A stretch of 64,000 nt of DNA from JAXMAR01 sp046350295 (GTDB lineage Bacteria; Planctomycetota; Planctomycetia; Gemmatales; Gemmataceae): contig JAXMAR010000038.1 in NCBI GenBank assembly GCA_046350295.1, positions 16,160 to 80,159 on the forward strand. Reading direction: 5' to 3'. Of the stretch, positions 47,099-56,118 are shown piece by piece. The notes below the pieces were generated by a model. It ran no database searches and was not told the DNA's origin. It worked only from the letters and a program-made list of their open reading frames with translations. The position numbers and the translations under genes are program-made. The number at the start of each line of letters is the position of its first letter. Within the stretch, counting starts at the first letter, position 1.

Positions 47099-48136
47099 AT
47101 GAGCGCTGGTCAAGCCGTCTCCAAGCCCACTCTTCCCGTCCTCACCGCCAAGGACTTCGCGAGCGATCAGGAAATCCGCTGGTGCCCGCGCTGCGGCGAT
47201 TACTCGATCCTGGCCCAGGTCAAAAAAGTCCTGCCCACTCTCAACGTCCCACGCGAAAAATTCGTGTTCGTCTCGGGCATCGGCTGCTCCAGCCGCTTCC
47301 CGTATTACATGAACACCTATGGCTTCCACTCGATCCACGGCCGGGCTCCGGCGATCGCGAGCGGCGTGAAGGTCGCCCGGCCGGACCTGAACGTCTGGGT
47401 CATCACCGGGGACGGCGACGCTCTGTCGATCGGCGGCAACCACCTGATGCACGCCATCCGCCGCAACCTCGATTTGAAGATCCTGCTGTTCAACAACCAG
47501 ATCTACGGCCTCACCAAGGGACAGTACTCGCCGACGAGCCCGATGGGGCAGAAGTCGAAGAGCACCCCCTACGGCTCCGTTGACAATCCGGTGTCACCGC
47601 TGTGCTACGCGCTCGGCTCGGAGGCGACCTTCGTCGCCCGCTCGGTCGACGTCGACATCAAGCACCTGACTTACGTCATCGAGCGCGCCGCCAAGCACAA
47701 GGGGACGGCCTTCGTCGAGATCTACCAGGACTGCAACGTCTTCAACAACGGCGCCTTCGAGTACGCGTCCGAGAGAAGCCCCGAATCGGAACACGTCGTC
47801 TATCTCGAGCACGGCAAGCCGCTCATCTTTGGCAAGGGAGGCAAGCGCGGCATCCGCCTCAACAACATGAAGCCGGAGGTCGTCGAGCTGGGCAAGGGCG
47901 TCAACGTCGATGACCTGCTGTTCCACGACGAGAAGGCGCCCGATCCGGCTCTCGCCTTCCTCCTGGCCCGGATGCGCCATCCGGAATTGCCTGAGCCCTT
48001 GGGCGTCTTCCGCGATATCCAGAAGCCGAGCTACGACGAAGCCGTCGCCAGCCAGATCGAGGCTTCGGTCGCCAAGCTCGGCGAGGGGGACATGGACGCC
48101 TTTTACAACATGGGCGACACGTGGACGGTCGAGTAG
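47099..48136 (+). CDS. korB: 2-oxoacid:ferredoxin oxidoreductase, beta subunit (TPP-binding)
   Basis: 345 residues. Hallmarks: IRWCPRCGDYSILAQVKK with the CPxCG start of the beta subunit, GIGCSSRFPYYMNTYGFH, HGRAPAIASGVKVARP, and the TPP motif GDGDALSIGGNHLMHAIRRN...LFNNQIYGLTKGQ. The later segment VEIYQDCNVFNNGAF is typical of KorB. It pairs with korA for reversible CoA-dependent oxidation of 2-oxoglutarate or a similar acid with ferredoxin. A strong terminator follows. Confidence 0.93.
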   Translation: MSAGQAVSKPTLPVLTAKDFASDQEIRWCPRCGDYSILAQVKKVLPTLNVPREKFVFVSGIGCSSRFPYYMNTYGFHSIHGRAPAIASGVKVARPDLNVWVITGDGDALSIGGNHLMHAIRRNLDLKILLFNNQIYGLTKGQYSPTSPMGQKSKSTPYGSVDNPVSPLCYALGSEATFVARSVDVDIKHLTYVIERAAKHKGTAFVEIYQDCNVFNNGAFEYASERSPESEHVVYLEHGKPLIFGKGGKRGIRLNNMKPEVVELGKGVNVDDLLFHDEKAPDPALAFLLARMRHPELPEPLGVFRDIQKPSYDEAVASQIEASVAKLGEGDMDAFYNMGDTWTVE

Positions 48137-48165
48137 GGCCGGCTCAGTTACTCAGCACAGAGGAT

Positions 48166-48666
48166 TCAACCGCCGGCAGGCTCCGGCGGTTTTTCTTTGC
48201 GCGGCCAGAGCAGGAGGACGGTCATGCAGTAGAAGAGCATCCAGTGCCCCGAAAAGCCGCGGGCGACGAGAGCGTTCTGGTGATGGAACTCGGCTTCGGT
48301 GATGGCGCGGACGCGGTGGGCGCGGTGGGCCAGCATGTAGGTCCCGTCGTCGAGGCGCTGGGCCGTCCCTTCGCGGATCAGGAAGAGGAAGATGATGAAG
48401 TTGACACCGGCATAGATGAAGAAGAGGTAGACGAGGCGCGAGAGCCAGCGTGGCTTGGCCGGCAGCGGCTCCCGGTACCGGCGCGGTTTGGCGCCGACGA
48501 GCAGGCAGGGAATAAAGACCATGAAGATGCCGAGGTGCAGGACCCAGAAAGCGGGGAAGGTATCGATGAGATCGACATCAGCGAAGGTTGCGACGTGAAC
48601 GATGAGGCTCAGTACCAGGCCGAGAATCGCGAGCACGAAGAACAGGAGATGCAGGCGGCCGCGCAT
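48166..48666 (-). CDS. Membrane protein of unknown function
   Basis: 166 residues with four probable membrane segments, at LLFFVLAILGLVLSLIVHVATF, FWVLHLGIFMVFIPCLLVG, LVYLFFIYAGVNFIIFLFLI and a C-terminal GHWMLFYCMTVLLLW. The cytoplasmic or periplasmic loop carries RAHRVRAITEAEFHHQNALVARGFSG, conserved-looking but unassigned. It overlaps the korB terminator. Family not recognised. Confidence 0.7.
   Translation of the reverse strand: MRGRLHLLFFVLAILGLVLSLIVHVATFADVDLIDTFPAFWVLHLGIFMVFIPCLLVGAKPRRYREPLPAKPRWLSRLVYLFFIYAGVNFIIFLFLIREGTAQRLDDGTYMLAHRAHRVRAITEAEFHHQNALVARGFSGHWMLFYCMTVLLLWPRKEKPPEPAGG
48168..48194 (+). terminator. Rho-independent terminator after korB
   Basis: AACCGCCGG (48168-48176) pairs with CCGGCGGTT (48183-48191), followed by T residues. 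The same DNA encodes the last codons of the convergent membrane-protein gene. Confidence 0.85.
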
Positions 48667-48737
48667 GGGTCCACTCCCCTGCCCTTCCCCGCCGATCTGG
48701 ACGGCGAAAGGGGACTTTCAGGTCCTAAGATAACAAG

Positions 48738-48953
48738 ATGAACGGCAAGCCCCAACCGAACCACGCGCGATACATCGAGATCGTCAGGCGCATGACGCCG
48801 GAGGAGAAGCTGAGCAAGACGTTCGAGCTTTCGGAGTTCGCAAAGGCGCTGTTTCTTCAGGGGGTCCGCAACCGCAATCCCGGAGCGAGCGAGGAAGAGA
48901 TCCACAGGATGTACATCGAGGGTCTCTTGAAGTGTCACAACAGGAATTATTGA
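48738..48953 (+). CDS. Small protein paired with a nucleotidyltransferase-like gene
   Basis: 71 residues, helical: RYIEIVRRMTPEEKLSKTFELSEFAKALFLQGVRNRNPGASEEEIHRMY. From memory, this style of protein often sits immediately upstream of, and overlapping, a nucleotidyltransferase-like gene. Here it overlaps the next start by 22 bases. The pair may be an antitoxin/toxin-like or accessory unit, but the sequence does not prove this. The product looks intact although its partner is truncated. Confidence 0.68.
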   Translation: MNGKPQPNHARYIEIVRRMTPEEKLSKTFELSEFAKALFLQGVRNRNPGASEEEIHRMYIEGLLKCHNRNY

Positions 48954-49147
48954 TCTTTGTCTGCGGCCGGCTCGCATCGCTCGGCGTCGATTCCATGGTG
49001 ACCGGATCCGTCGCTTCGGGCCTGCAAGGCGAGCCGCGCGCAAGCCACCTCGCGTACATCGGACGCTGGCTGCCGGTCCTCGGCGTCGCGGATTTGTGGC
49101 AGGAAATCCAAACTTCCATATCGGATGGAGAAAAAGGGAGTGCGTGA
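48932..49147 (+). pseudogene. Internally deleted nucleotidyltransferase-like gene
   Basis: 71 residues from a GTG at 48932. The first part reads FVCGRLASLGVDSMVTGSVASGLQGEPRASH, the start of a nucleotidyltransferase fold (GS-type active-site strand and helix). It then jumps directly to LAYIGRWLPVLGVADLWQEIQ, which looks like the C-terminal helix of the same family. The core holding the catalytic Asp residues is missing, so the frame survives but activity should be lost. Inferred as an in-frame internal deletion of roughly 100 or more codons. Confidence 0.65.
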
Positions 49148-49148
49148 C

Positions 49149-50165
49149 ATGCTCAACCGCTTCTTTGTCGTGGCCTGTTGCCTTGTCGCGGTCCCCGCTC
49201 TTTCCTCGGCCGGGGACAAGAAGCCGGCGATCAAGGGAGAATGGAAGCCGCTCTTCGACGGCAAAACGCTCGATGGCTGGAAGGTGGCCAACTTCGGCGG
49301 CGAGGGGGAGGTGCTGGTCGAGAAGGGGTACATGCTGCTCGACCGCGGGACCAACATGACGGGGGTCAGCTACGCCAAGAAGGATTTTCCGAAGATCGAC
49401 TATGAAGTCCTCCTCGAGGCGAAGAAGCTGAACGGCTCCGACTTTTTTTGCACGACGACGTTCCCCGTCGGCGATTCCTTCTGCTCCTTCGTCGTCGGCG
49501 GCTGGGGCGGTGCGGTCGTCGGCCTGTCGAGCATCGACGGCAAGGACGCGTCGGAAAACGAGACCAAGAAGCTGATGGGCTTCAAGTACGAACAGTGGTA
49601 CAAGGTCAGAATCCGCGTGACCAAGGAGCGCATCCAGGCGTGGATCGACGACGAGAAGATGGTCGACTTCAAGACGGCGGGCAAGAAGATCACCATCCGC
49701 CCGGAGTGCGACCTGTGCCGGCCGTTCGGCATCGCGACCTATGCCACGGTCGGGGCGGTGCGCGACGTGCGGGTCCGCGCGGTGGACGTCTGGCAGGATG
49801 CCGAACTCGAAAAGCTGCGCGGGCGCTGGACGACGCTGCGCGAGAAACCGTCGAAGACGGGCGCGCCGGCCCAGCAACGCATCGATTTGGTGTTCACGGA
49901 CGGCAAGCTGACCGTCCTCGGCGTCGACGAGAAAGGGACGAAGAAATGGAGCGATGCCATCAAGGTGACCGGCGTCGAGCAGGTGAAAGGCGTTGGCGTC
50001 GCTTACCTCTCCCGGCTCAATCTCCAGGGCAGCCCCACGCAAAAGGTCCAGGCGTATTACGACTTTGTCGGCGGCCGCCTGATCTTGGTCGGGAGCATCG
50101 GCTTTCGACCGTGGGAGGGATTCCAGCTCTCGGGAGAGTACCGGCGGGTGGAGGGGGGCAAGTAG
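49149..50165 (+). CDS. Secreted DUF1080 (3-keto-disaccharide hydrolase-like) protein
   Basis: 338 residues; signal peptide VVACCLVAVPALSSAG. The concanavalin-like DUF1080 domain starts WKPLFDGKTLDGWKVANF and runs to about residue 215, with DYEVLLEAKKLNGSDFF and KVRIRVTKERIQAWIDDEKMVDF. A second C-terminal region (LRGRWTTLREKPSK ... FQLSGEYRRVEGG) is less typical. DUF1080 proteins act on or bind 3-keto-sugars. The start at 49149 lies two bases after the preceding stop. Confidence 0.82.
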   Translation: MLNRFFVVACCLVAVPALSSAGDKKPAIKGEWKPLFDGKTLDGWKVANFGGEGEVLVEKGYMLLDRGTNMTGVSYAKKDFPKIDYEVLLEAKKLNGSDFFCTTTFPVGDSFCSFVVGGWGGAVVGLSSIDGKDASENETKKLMGFKYEQWYKVRIRVTKERIQAWIDDEKMVDFKTAGKKITIRPECDLCRPFGIATYATVGAVRDVRVRAVDVWQDAELEKLRGRWTTLREKPSKTGAPAQQRIDLVFTDGKLTVLGVDEKGTKKWSDAIKVTGVEQVKGVGVAYLSRLNLQGSPTQKVQAYYDFVGGRLILVGSIGFRPWEGFQLSGEYRRVEGGK

Positions 50166-50178
50166 AGCCTGCGGCCCC

Positions 50179-50904
50179 TCATCTTGAAAGCGGCTCACCG
50201 TGCAGTCTGTTGAGAATGTCGAGAGCGGTATTCATGAGCTCGAGGACAGCCGCTGGGTTTGTGGGCGCCGCGTGGCGGTACACCAGCAGCCGGTCGTCAT
50301 GGGCCTCAACATTCACGTCCGCAAGGGCGGCGAAGTAGTCGAGTCGATCTTGCGCGAACAGTCGGCGGACTTCGGCCTCGTGGCGGGCGTAGATCTGAAA
50401 ACGCTCCGCGAATCTCTCGTGGTTTTCCAAGGGGATTCCGCGATAGCCGATCTGAGTTTCCAACGTCGATCCGGCCATCCACGGGCCGAAGCGGTCGCTC
50501 CCGTTCTTGAGCCGCAAGCCAAAATCGGGCAGGTTCAAGTTGGGGACGCGGAAGGCGACCGCGGTCTGATGCCGGCATTGCGGATGCCTGGTCGATCCCA
50601 TCGTGTATTGATAATCGAAGAGGCAAACCTCAATGCCCCGTACCGTGCCATGGATCACGTTGCGAAACCAGCGCGTCCGTCCGTGCTGAAAGAGATCGAA
50701 CGTTGAAACGTCTCCCAAGTAGCCGTTAATCCCTTGCAGGTGAAAGGCGCAGCCCACCTGTTGCGCCACCGCCTTGAAGACCTCCGCGCGTTTTCGACTG
50801 AGGCGCGCATCCAGCCGCGCAATCAGCAAGGCGAGGCCTATGGGAGCCGCGAAGACGAGGGCAGCGAGGACAATCGGCAGAACGAAGGGAAGACCGTCGG
50901 CCAT
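50179..50904 (-). CDS. Membrane-anchored protein of unknown function
   Basis: 241 residues from the ATG at 50904. One N-terminal membrane helix (PFVLPIVLAALVFAAPIGLALLIARL) precedes a soluble domain with KAVAQQVGCAFHLQGINGYLGDV and FRNVIHGTVRGIEVCLFDYQYTM. This arrangement resembles small single-pass proteins with a DUF3137-like domain, but I am not sure. It is convergent with the DUF1080 gene and divergent from the transporter gene. Confidence 0.65.
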   Translation of the reverse strand: MADGLPFVLPIVLAALVFAAPIGLALLIARLDARLSRKRAEVFKAVAQQVGCAFHLQGINGYLGDVSTFDLFQHGRTRWFRNVIHGTVRGIEVCLFDYQYTMGSTRHPQCRHQTAVAFRVPNLNLPDFGLRLKNGSDRFGPWMAGSTLETQIGYRGIPLENHERFAERFQIYARHEAEVRRLFAQDRLDYFAALADVNVEAHDDRLLVYRHAAPTNPAAVLELMNTALDILNRLHGEPLSR

Positions 50905-51076
50905 ATGAGTCGGCGCTCCCGGATCGGCGGTTTTTCGGCGCCTCGACACCTCTCTCTTGTCAGGATATGGCAGCAAGCATGTGGCATGCAAGCGAACGGC
51001 TTTGCGAAAGTAACGAAATCGACGTCGCTCGGATGGAGTACGACCACGGTTGAGTCCCGCGTGGACAGGAGAGGAA

Positions 51077-52336
51077 GTGTCTGAAGCGACGACCTTCTGG
51101 CTGACACTCTGCGTTTTCGTTTCGACTTACGCCGGCCTCGTCCTTGGCAAGCTCCCCGGCTTGCGCACCGACCGCACCGGCATCGCCCTCATCGGCGCCA
51201 CGCTGGTCCTTTCCTTGGGCCTCCTCTCCTTCGGCGACGCGGTCAAGGCCATCGACTTCGGGACCATCGCGCTGCTGCTGGGCATGATGATGGTCGTCGT
51301 CTATCTGCGGCGGGCCGGGTTCTTCGACGTCCTGGCGCAGAAAGTGCTCGACGGCTGCCGCGAGCCGCGTCTCCTGCTCGGCGTCGTCATGCTTCTCTCC
51401 GGCGTCCTCTCCGCTCTCCTTGTCAACGACGTCGTTTGCCTGGCCCTCACGCCGCTCGTGATCCGGCTGACGCGCCACTGCCGGCTCGATCCCAGGCCGC
51501 ACCTGATCGGGTTGGCGGTCGCTTCCAACATCGGCTCCACCGCCACCCTCACCGGCAATCCGCAGAACATGATCATCGGCGGCCTGTCCCAGATCGGCTA
51601 CGTCCGCTTCGCCGCCAAACTCGCCCCGGTCGCCGTCCTCGGCCTCGCCGTCGCCTACGCCATCGCCCTCGTCGTCTTCCGCCGGGCGCTGCGGGCCGGC
51701 TCCGCGGGCCTCGCCCCGGACGACGACGCAGGTCCGCGCCCGCTCCGCCCCCGGCAGCGCAGGCTCCTCGTCAAGAGCCTGCTGGTGACGGCGGCGACGG
51801 TCATCCTCTTCTTCGCCGGCGCCCCGATGCCGATCGTCGCGCTCGGCGCCGCCTCGGTGCTGCTCCTGGACCGCGTCAATCCCGACGGCGTCTACCGCCT
51901 GGTCCACTGGAGCCTGCTCCTGATGTTCGCCGGCCTCTTCGTCGTCGTCCACGCCTTCGAGGTCCACGTCCTCGCCAAGCTCGACATGGCCGGGTGGGTG
52001 GCGGGTCAAAATGAGCCGATCGCCCTTTTGAGCGGCGTCTCGGCCGTGCTGTCGAACATCGTGAGCAACGTCCCGGCCGTGCTCCTCTTCAAGCCGATCA
52101 TCCCGCACATGGAGGCCACGTTCCAGGAAACCGCCTGGCTTGCCCTCGCCATGTCGAGCACCCTGGCCGGCAACCTGACCATCCTCGGCTCCGTCGCGAA
52201 CCTGATCGTGGTGGAAAACGCGCGGCGCGAGGGCGTGACGATCTCGCTGAGCGATTACTGCCGGCTTGGCGTCCCGGTGACGCTGGTGACAATCGTGATC
52301 GGGGTGGTGTGGCTGGGCTTCACGGGTACTGACTGA
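51077..52336 (+). CDS. ArsB/NhaD-type ion or anion transporter
   Basis: 419 residues from the GTG at 51077, with AGGAGAGG just upstream; a longer TTG start is less favoured. About 11 membrane segments include GTIALLLGMMMVVVYLRRAGFFDVLA, VLSALLVNDVVCLALTPLVI, the conserved ASNIGSTATLTGNPQNMIIGGLSQI and the matching SAVLSNIVSNVPAVLLFKP. The duplicated loop motifs (GNPQN and SNVP) are typical of the ion-transporter superfamily that includes ArsB, NhaD and CitM. The substrate is not determined by sequence. Confidence 0.88.
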   Translation: MSEATTFWLTLCVFVSTYAGLVLGKLPGLRTDRTGIALIGATLVLSLGLLSFGDAVKAIDFGTIALLLGMMMVVVYLRRAGFFDVLAQKVLDGCREPRLLLGVVMLLSGVLSALLVNDVVCLALTPLVIRLTRHCRLDPRPHLIGLAVASNIGSTATLTGNPQNMIIGGLSQIGYVRFAAKLAPVAVLGLAVAYAIALVVFRRALRAGSAGLAPDDDAGPRPLRPRQRRLLVKSLLVTAATVILFFAGAPMPIVALGAASVLLLDRVNPDGVYRLVHWSLLLMFAGLFVVVHAFEVHVLAKLDMAGWVAGQNEPIALLSGVSAVLSNIVSNVPAVLLFKPIIPHMEATFQETAWLALAMSSTLAGNLTILGSVANLIVVENARREGVTISLSDYCRLGVPVTLVTIVIGVVWLGFTGTD

Positions 52337-52422
52337 GACACTTTGGCGTCGAACGTTTAGAGCTCGCAATCGACCGGTATTCTGTTAGCCTATCAGCGAT
52401 GTCCCCGCATTTGGAGGTTCCC

Positions 52423-53259
52423 ATGCACTTCGCCTCGTGGACGCTCGCCATGGCCGCCGTTGGACAGGGGCCGGCCGATTGGTATGAGCCCTTCCCGGCG
52501 CACAAGGTCATCGGCAACGTCTATTACGTCGGCTCCAAGGACCTGGCGACCTATCTGATCACCACGGATAAGGGGCACATCCTCATCAACAGCGGCTTCG
52601 AGCGCACCGTTCCCCTGATCCAGAAATCGGTCGAGTCGCTCGGCTTTAAGATGACCGATGTCAAGGTTCTCCTGGCGAGCCATGCCCACTCCGACCACGT
52701 CGCCGGCCACGCGCTCCTGCAAAAGGTGACCGGCGCCAAGGTCTTTGTGATGCGCGGCGACGAGGAGGTCATCGCCTCGGGCGGCAAGGGGCAGTACTTC
52801 TACCCCGACGACCGCTGGGCCCCGTGCAAGGTGGACCGCGTCCTGAACGATCGCGACGAGGTCATGCTCGGCGGCGTCACGCTGGTCGCGCGCCGCACGC
52901 CCGGCCACACGCGTGGCTGCACGACCTGGACCTGGCGCGTGGAAGAGGGGGGCAAGAAATACAACGTGGTGGTGATCGGCAGCCCGAACGTCAATCCGGG
53001 TTTTCGGCTGGTCGACAACAAGGACTACCCCGAGATCGCCGGCGACTTCGCCAAGACCTTCGAAGTCCTCAAGAGCTTGCCCTGCGACGTGTTTCTCGGC
53101 GCCCACGGCGGCTATTACGGCATGGTCGAACGGCACGCTCTCCTGCGCAAGGGAAACGCTCTTGCCTTCGTGAATCCCGAAGGCTACCGGGAATACGTGG
53201 CGCAAAAGGAGCGGGCGTTCCGAAAGACTTTGGAAGCGCAGAAGGCGAAAGAGAAGTAG
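52423..53259 (+). CDS. Secreted B3-like metallo-beta-lactamase-fold hydrolase
   Basis: 278 residues. The start at 52423 fits TGGAGG with six-base spacing and a short signal. The full set of zinc ligands is present: His87 and His89 in SHAHSDH, Asp91, His92, His162 in GHTRGCTTW and His228 in LGAHGGYYG. The HAHSDH, GHTxG and AHxGYY spacing fits subclass B3. Beta-lactamase activity is not certain: many environmental B3-like enzymes have other substrates. It follows the ArsB/NhaD-type gene after 86 bases. Confidence 0.85.
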   Translation: MHFASWTLAMAAVGQGPADWYEPFPAHKVIGNVYYVGSKDLATYLITTDKGHILINSGFERTVPLIQKSVESLGFKMTDVKVLLASHAHSDHVAGHALLQKVTGAKVFVMRGDEEVIASGGKGQYFYPDDRWAPCKVDRVLNDRDEVMLGGVTLVARRTPGHTRGCTTWTWRVEEGGKKYNVVVIGSPNVNPGFRLVDNKDYPEIAGDFAKTFEVLKSLPCDVFLGAHGGYYGMVERHALLRKGNALAFVNPEGYREYVAQKERAFRKTLEAQKAKEK

Positions 53260-53302
53260 GCTCTCAACCGCGCCCACGCCGTTTCGATTGGTGCGACCAG
53301 CG

Positions 53303-54229
53303 CTACTTCCGTAACGATGGAATCGGCACGGCGTAGCGCAGTACGCATTCCTTGCAGTCGGCGCGGTCCTTCGACGGCGGCTGCTGCGCCAGGGTCCTGC
53401 CGTCGGGGCCGATGAACCAGGCGCCGCCGGACCAGCCCTGATGGATGTCCTTGCCGGGGGGCGGGTCGAAGTCGGGGTTGTAGAGGGCGGCGACGTTGTG
53501 GGCGGCGGCGTAGAGCTTGAGGTCGGCGACCCAGCCGGGCCACTTGGCGCGCGAATCGTAGAAGCCCTTGGGGGAGCCGCCGGCGTCGGAGGCGTTGGGG
53601 TAGTGGATGAGCCGGGCGCCGTTGTCCGCGAGCTTCTTCAGGTTCCGGTAGTCGAAGCCGTCGGCGCAGATGAGGATGCCCATCTTGAGGCCCTTGACGT
53701 CGAAGACGTTGTGAAACGAGCCGAGCTTCACGTATCCCTTCTCCGCCGCCATCAGGATCTTGCGATGGACGCCGATGATCCGCCCCATGGGATCGATGAC
53801 GATCTGCATGTTCCAGCGGTTGCCTTGCGAATCCTCGAGCGCGAGGCCGACGCTGATGTAGACCCCCTTCTCCCGCGCCATCTTCTTGAGCGCCGCGACT
53901 TCCGGACCGTCGAGCTTGAGCCAGGTCGTGTTCTTGCTGAAATGGTAGCCGTTGACCGATAGCTCGGGGAAGCCGATGAACTCGACCCCCTCGGTGGCCA
54001 GCTTGTCGATGAAGTAGGCGTGCCGCTTGAGGTTGGCGTCGATGTGGGTCCGGTTCTGCTCGGCGTCGGGGCTGTCGGAGTAGAGGCTCTTGAGGTTGAC
54101 GAGGGCCATCTCGAGATGGGCCGACTTGAGCTCGGTGGCGGCGGCCGGCTGAGCGCGTATTTGCGGGGCGAGGAGTCCGGCGAAGAGCAAGGCGAGGAGA
54201 GCGGGAAGACGAGGGGCGAGGCGGTTCAT
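53303..54229 (-). CDS. Secreted carbon-nitrogen hydrolase (nitrilase superfamily)
   Basis: 308 residues with a signal peptide (LLALLFAGLLAPQIRAQ). The catalytic triad is intact: Glu89 in IGFPELSVNG, Lys157 in GVHRKILMAAEKGY and Cys188 in GILICADGFDY. These enzymes hydrolyse C-N bonds of amides or nitriles. The export signal is unusual for a nitrilase-fold enzyme and implies an extracytoplasmic amidase role. The C-terminus ends in an unremarkable VLRYAVPIPSLRK. Confidence 0.85.
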   Translation of the reverse strand: MNRLAPRLPALLALLFAGLLAPQIRAQPAAATELKSAHLEMALVNLKSLYSDSPDAEQNRTHIDANLKRHAYFIDKLATEGVEFIGFPELSVNGYHFSKNTTWLKLDGPEVAALKKMAREKGVYISVGLALEDSQGNRWNMQIVIDPMGRIIGVHRKILMAAEKGYVKLGSFHNVFDVKGLKMGILICADGFDYRNLKKLADNGARLIHYPNASDAGGSPKGFYDSRAKWPGWVADLKLYAAAHNVAALYNPDFDPPPGKDIHQGWSGGAWFIGPDGRTLAQQPPSKDRADCKECVLRYAVPIPSLRK

Positions 54230-54282
54230 GATGGCGCACTCGGAGCCTGACGCAATACCGATCGCGTTTGTGAGCGGCGGTG

Positions 54283-54304
54283 GGTCCGGCGCCCGAGCCG
54301 GACC
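54283..54304. repeat. Dispersed hairpin GGTCCGGC...GCCGGACC, copy 2
   Basis: Eight-base arms with a six-base loop, downstream of the PP2C gene (minus strand). It matches the hairpin at 22062-22086 in arm sequence. Confidence 0.65.
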
Positions 54305-54375
54305 TCGCGTGAACGTTCAGCCACACAGGCACAATACGCACAAAAACTGTCGGATGCAAGCGGTTCGCAGCGATC

Positions 54376-55242
54376 TTAGCCCGCAACCGGCCTGGATTCC
54401 CTCGCCCGCACGCGGGCAACGATCGCCGTGATGTTGTCGCGGCCGCCGGCGGCGTTGGCTTCGGCGAGCAGGCGCTCGCAGGCGGCTCGCGGAGCGGCTT
54501 CGGCTTGGAGGATGGCGGCGAGGCGCTCATCCGAGAGCATGTCGGTCAGGCCGTCGGAGCAGAGCAGGAGCGTATCGTCTTCTTCCAGGTCGACCTGCCG
54601 CACATCCACATGCAGTTGCGGGGAGTTGCCGCCGACCGCGTTGGTGACGACGTGGCGGTAGGCGTGCCGCACGGCGTTCTCGGGGCGGAGGGCGCCGCGG
54701 CGGATCAGCTCGGCGACGACCGTGTGGTCCTCGGTGAGTTGCTCGAGCCGGTCGCCGCGCAGGAGGTAGCAGCGGCTGTCGCCGGCATGGAAGACGAGGG
54801 CCTTCCAGCCGCTGGCCAAGGCCATGGTCACGGTCGTGCCCATGCCGGCCAGGGCCGGGTCCTCGGCGGATGCCTCGACGATCAGGTCGCGGGCGGTATG
54901 GAGCGCGTCCTGAAACTCCAGGGCGACGCTCTCCATTTCGAAATCGCGCAGGTTGGAGAAGCGATGGAGCGCGTGCAACAGAAAGCGTTCGAGGCATTGC
55001 ACCGTCAGGGCGCTGGCCACATCGCCCCCCAGGTGGCCCCCCATGCCGTCCGCGACCAGCAAGACGTGACCGTGATGGTCGCCATACTGTGTCTCGGGCA
55101 GAGGCATGCTGGCGGCGTGGACCCACATGGTCCGCGCCAACTCGGCGATCAGGAACTGGTCCTGATTGGACGCCCGGACCCGGCCGCGATCCGTCAGCCC
55201 GTAGCTCTGCACCACCGGCAGCGATTTTTCCCATGGGATCAT
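54376..55242 (-). CDS. PP2C-type protein phosphatase
   Basis: 288 residues from the ATG at 55242 with GGAGAAG upstream. PP2C motifs in order: GRVRASNQDQFL, LLVADGMGGHLGGDVAS (metal-binding Asp), GTTVTMALASG, VFHAGDSRCYLLRGD, LTEDHTVV, LLLCSDGLTDML and GGRDNITAIVARV. It is a cytoplasmic Ser/Thr phosphatase and could oppose kinases such as the large one at 59413, though no operon links them. Confidence 0.93.
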   Translation of the reverse strand: MIPWEKSLPVVQSYGLTDRGRVRASNQDQFLIAELARTMWVHAASMPLPETQYGDHHGHVLLVADGMGGHLGGDVASALTVQCLERFLLHALHRFSNLRDFEMESVALEFQDALHTARDLIVEASAEDPALAGMGTTVTMALASGWKALVFHAGDSRCYLLRGDRLEQLTEDHTVVAELIRRGALRPENAVRHAYRHVVTNAVGGNSPQLHVDVRQVDLEEDDTLLLCSDGLTDMLSDERLAAILQAEAAPRAACERLLAEANAAGGRDNITAIVARVRARESRPVAG

Positions 55243-55305
55243 CGTCTTCTCCGCGGCAAGGCCCGGCCTGGTGGGACGGAAGCCGTCTAACAACGCGCGC
55301 CAACG

Positions 55306-55581
55306 CTAGCCTTCCCCATCCGTGGATTCGTCGACATGCCTGTCGTATTCCGCGTCCACGCCGTCCACGACCCGCAGGGGGTCTTCCTCATCCCGCAAGG
55401 TCCACTCGCGTCTCCAGGAGCCGCATTCGCACGATGCGGTGAGGATGCCATCGCAGTAGTGGAGTTTGAGCCTGTGCATGACGCTCAACCGCGCGCGAAG
55501 GCGGGAGCGCCACCCCGGGACGGGGTTGTGCGATCGCCTCGAGAAACGGTGGCCGTCCTCAATGGGAAAAGACGTCGGCAC
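55306..55581 (-). CDS. Small protein of unknown function, Cys-containing
   Basis: 91 residues as annotated, or 57 from an internal ATG at 55479. The core LKLHYCDGILTASCECGSWRREWTLRDEED has a Cys pair and a Trp pair and looks protein-like, while the first 34 residues do not. It lies 63 bases upstream of the PP2C gene on the same strand. No family assigned. Confidence 0.4.
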   Translation of the reverse strand: MPTSFPIEDGHRFSRRSHNPVPGWRSRLRARLSVMHRLKLHYCDGILTASCECGSWRREWTLRDEEDPLRVVDGVDAEYDRHVDESTDGEG

Positions 55582-55820
55582 ACGTCGGTCGAACCGGATC
55601 TCCGCCTTGCCGTCCCTGAACGGACGCGACCTTCCATGAAGGAGATGGTTATTGGACGAGGAGTGAAAGCAATCTGGATGCCGAAGAGAGGGCGACTGGT
55701 GAAAGTTCTTACCGTTCGACAGCCCGGCGTGAGAAAAAAAGGTCCGGCCTCATGCCGAGCGCGCCTCCGGCGACCGAGGCAGGCTCGCGGCGGCGCCATT
55801 CCGCACAGTCGGTGTGCCTT

Positions 55821-56105
55821 TCATGCCGCCGCGGGCTCCAGCACCACCGTCACGGAGGCGCCGACCGCGACGCCGGCCGCCTTGAGGTGCGCATCTTCGA
55901 GAAGAAGCCAGAACCGTTTGGAGCGGGGCACGATCGCGCTTTGAAATGGAGCGCCGGCCAGCGCGCCTTGCACCTTGAAGCCGCGGCGGCCGGGCCTGAT
56001 GGGGACGGGAGCGAGGCCCCAGCGCTCGCCGGGGTCGAAAGGGACCTCGACAGCGGCCTGCTTGTGGCCGGCGAGGATCGGGGCGGTAAATCTGGCTTTT
56101 GGCAT
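55821..56105 (-). CDS. DUF1905 domain protein
   Basis: 94 residues from the ATG at 56105. The DUF1905 pattern is recognisable: FTAPILAGHKQAAVEVPFDP at the start, WGLAPVPIRPG, then FKVQGALAGAPFQSAIVPRSKRFWLLLEDAHLKAAGVAVG. The family is a small beta-barrel of unknown role. It follows the radical SAM gene by 13 bases on the same strand. Confidence 0.78.
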   Translation of the reverse strand: MPKARFTAPILAGHKQAAVEVPFDPGERWGLAPVPIRPGRRGFKVQGALAGAPFQSAIVPRSKRFWLLLEDAHLKAAGVAVGASVTVVLEPAAA

Positions 56106-56118
56106 GGGACGCCTGCGG

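Noticed and set aside
48609..50198. Minus-strand frame opposite the DUF1080 gene
   Set aside because: Antisense composition; crosses several clear genes.
50960..52369. Minus-strand frame opposite the transporter
   Set aside because: Asp/Glu/His-rich antisense frame; the plus strand has membrane helices and family motifs.
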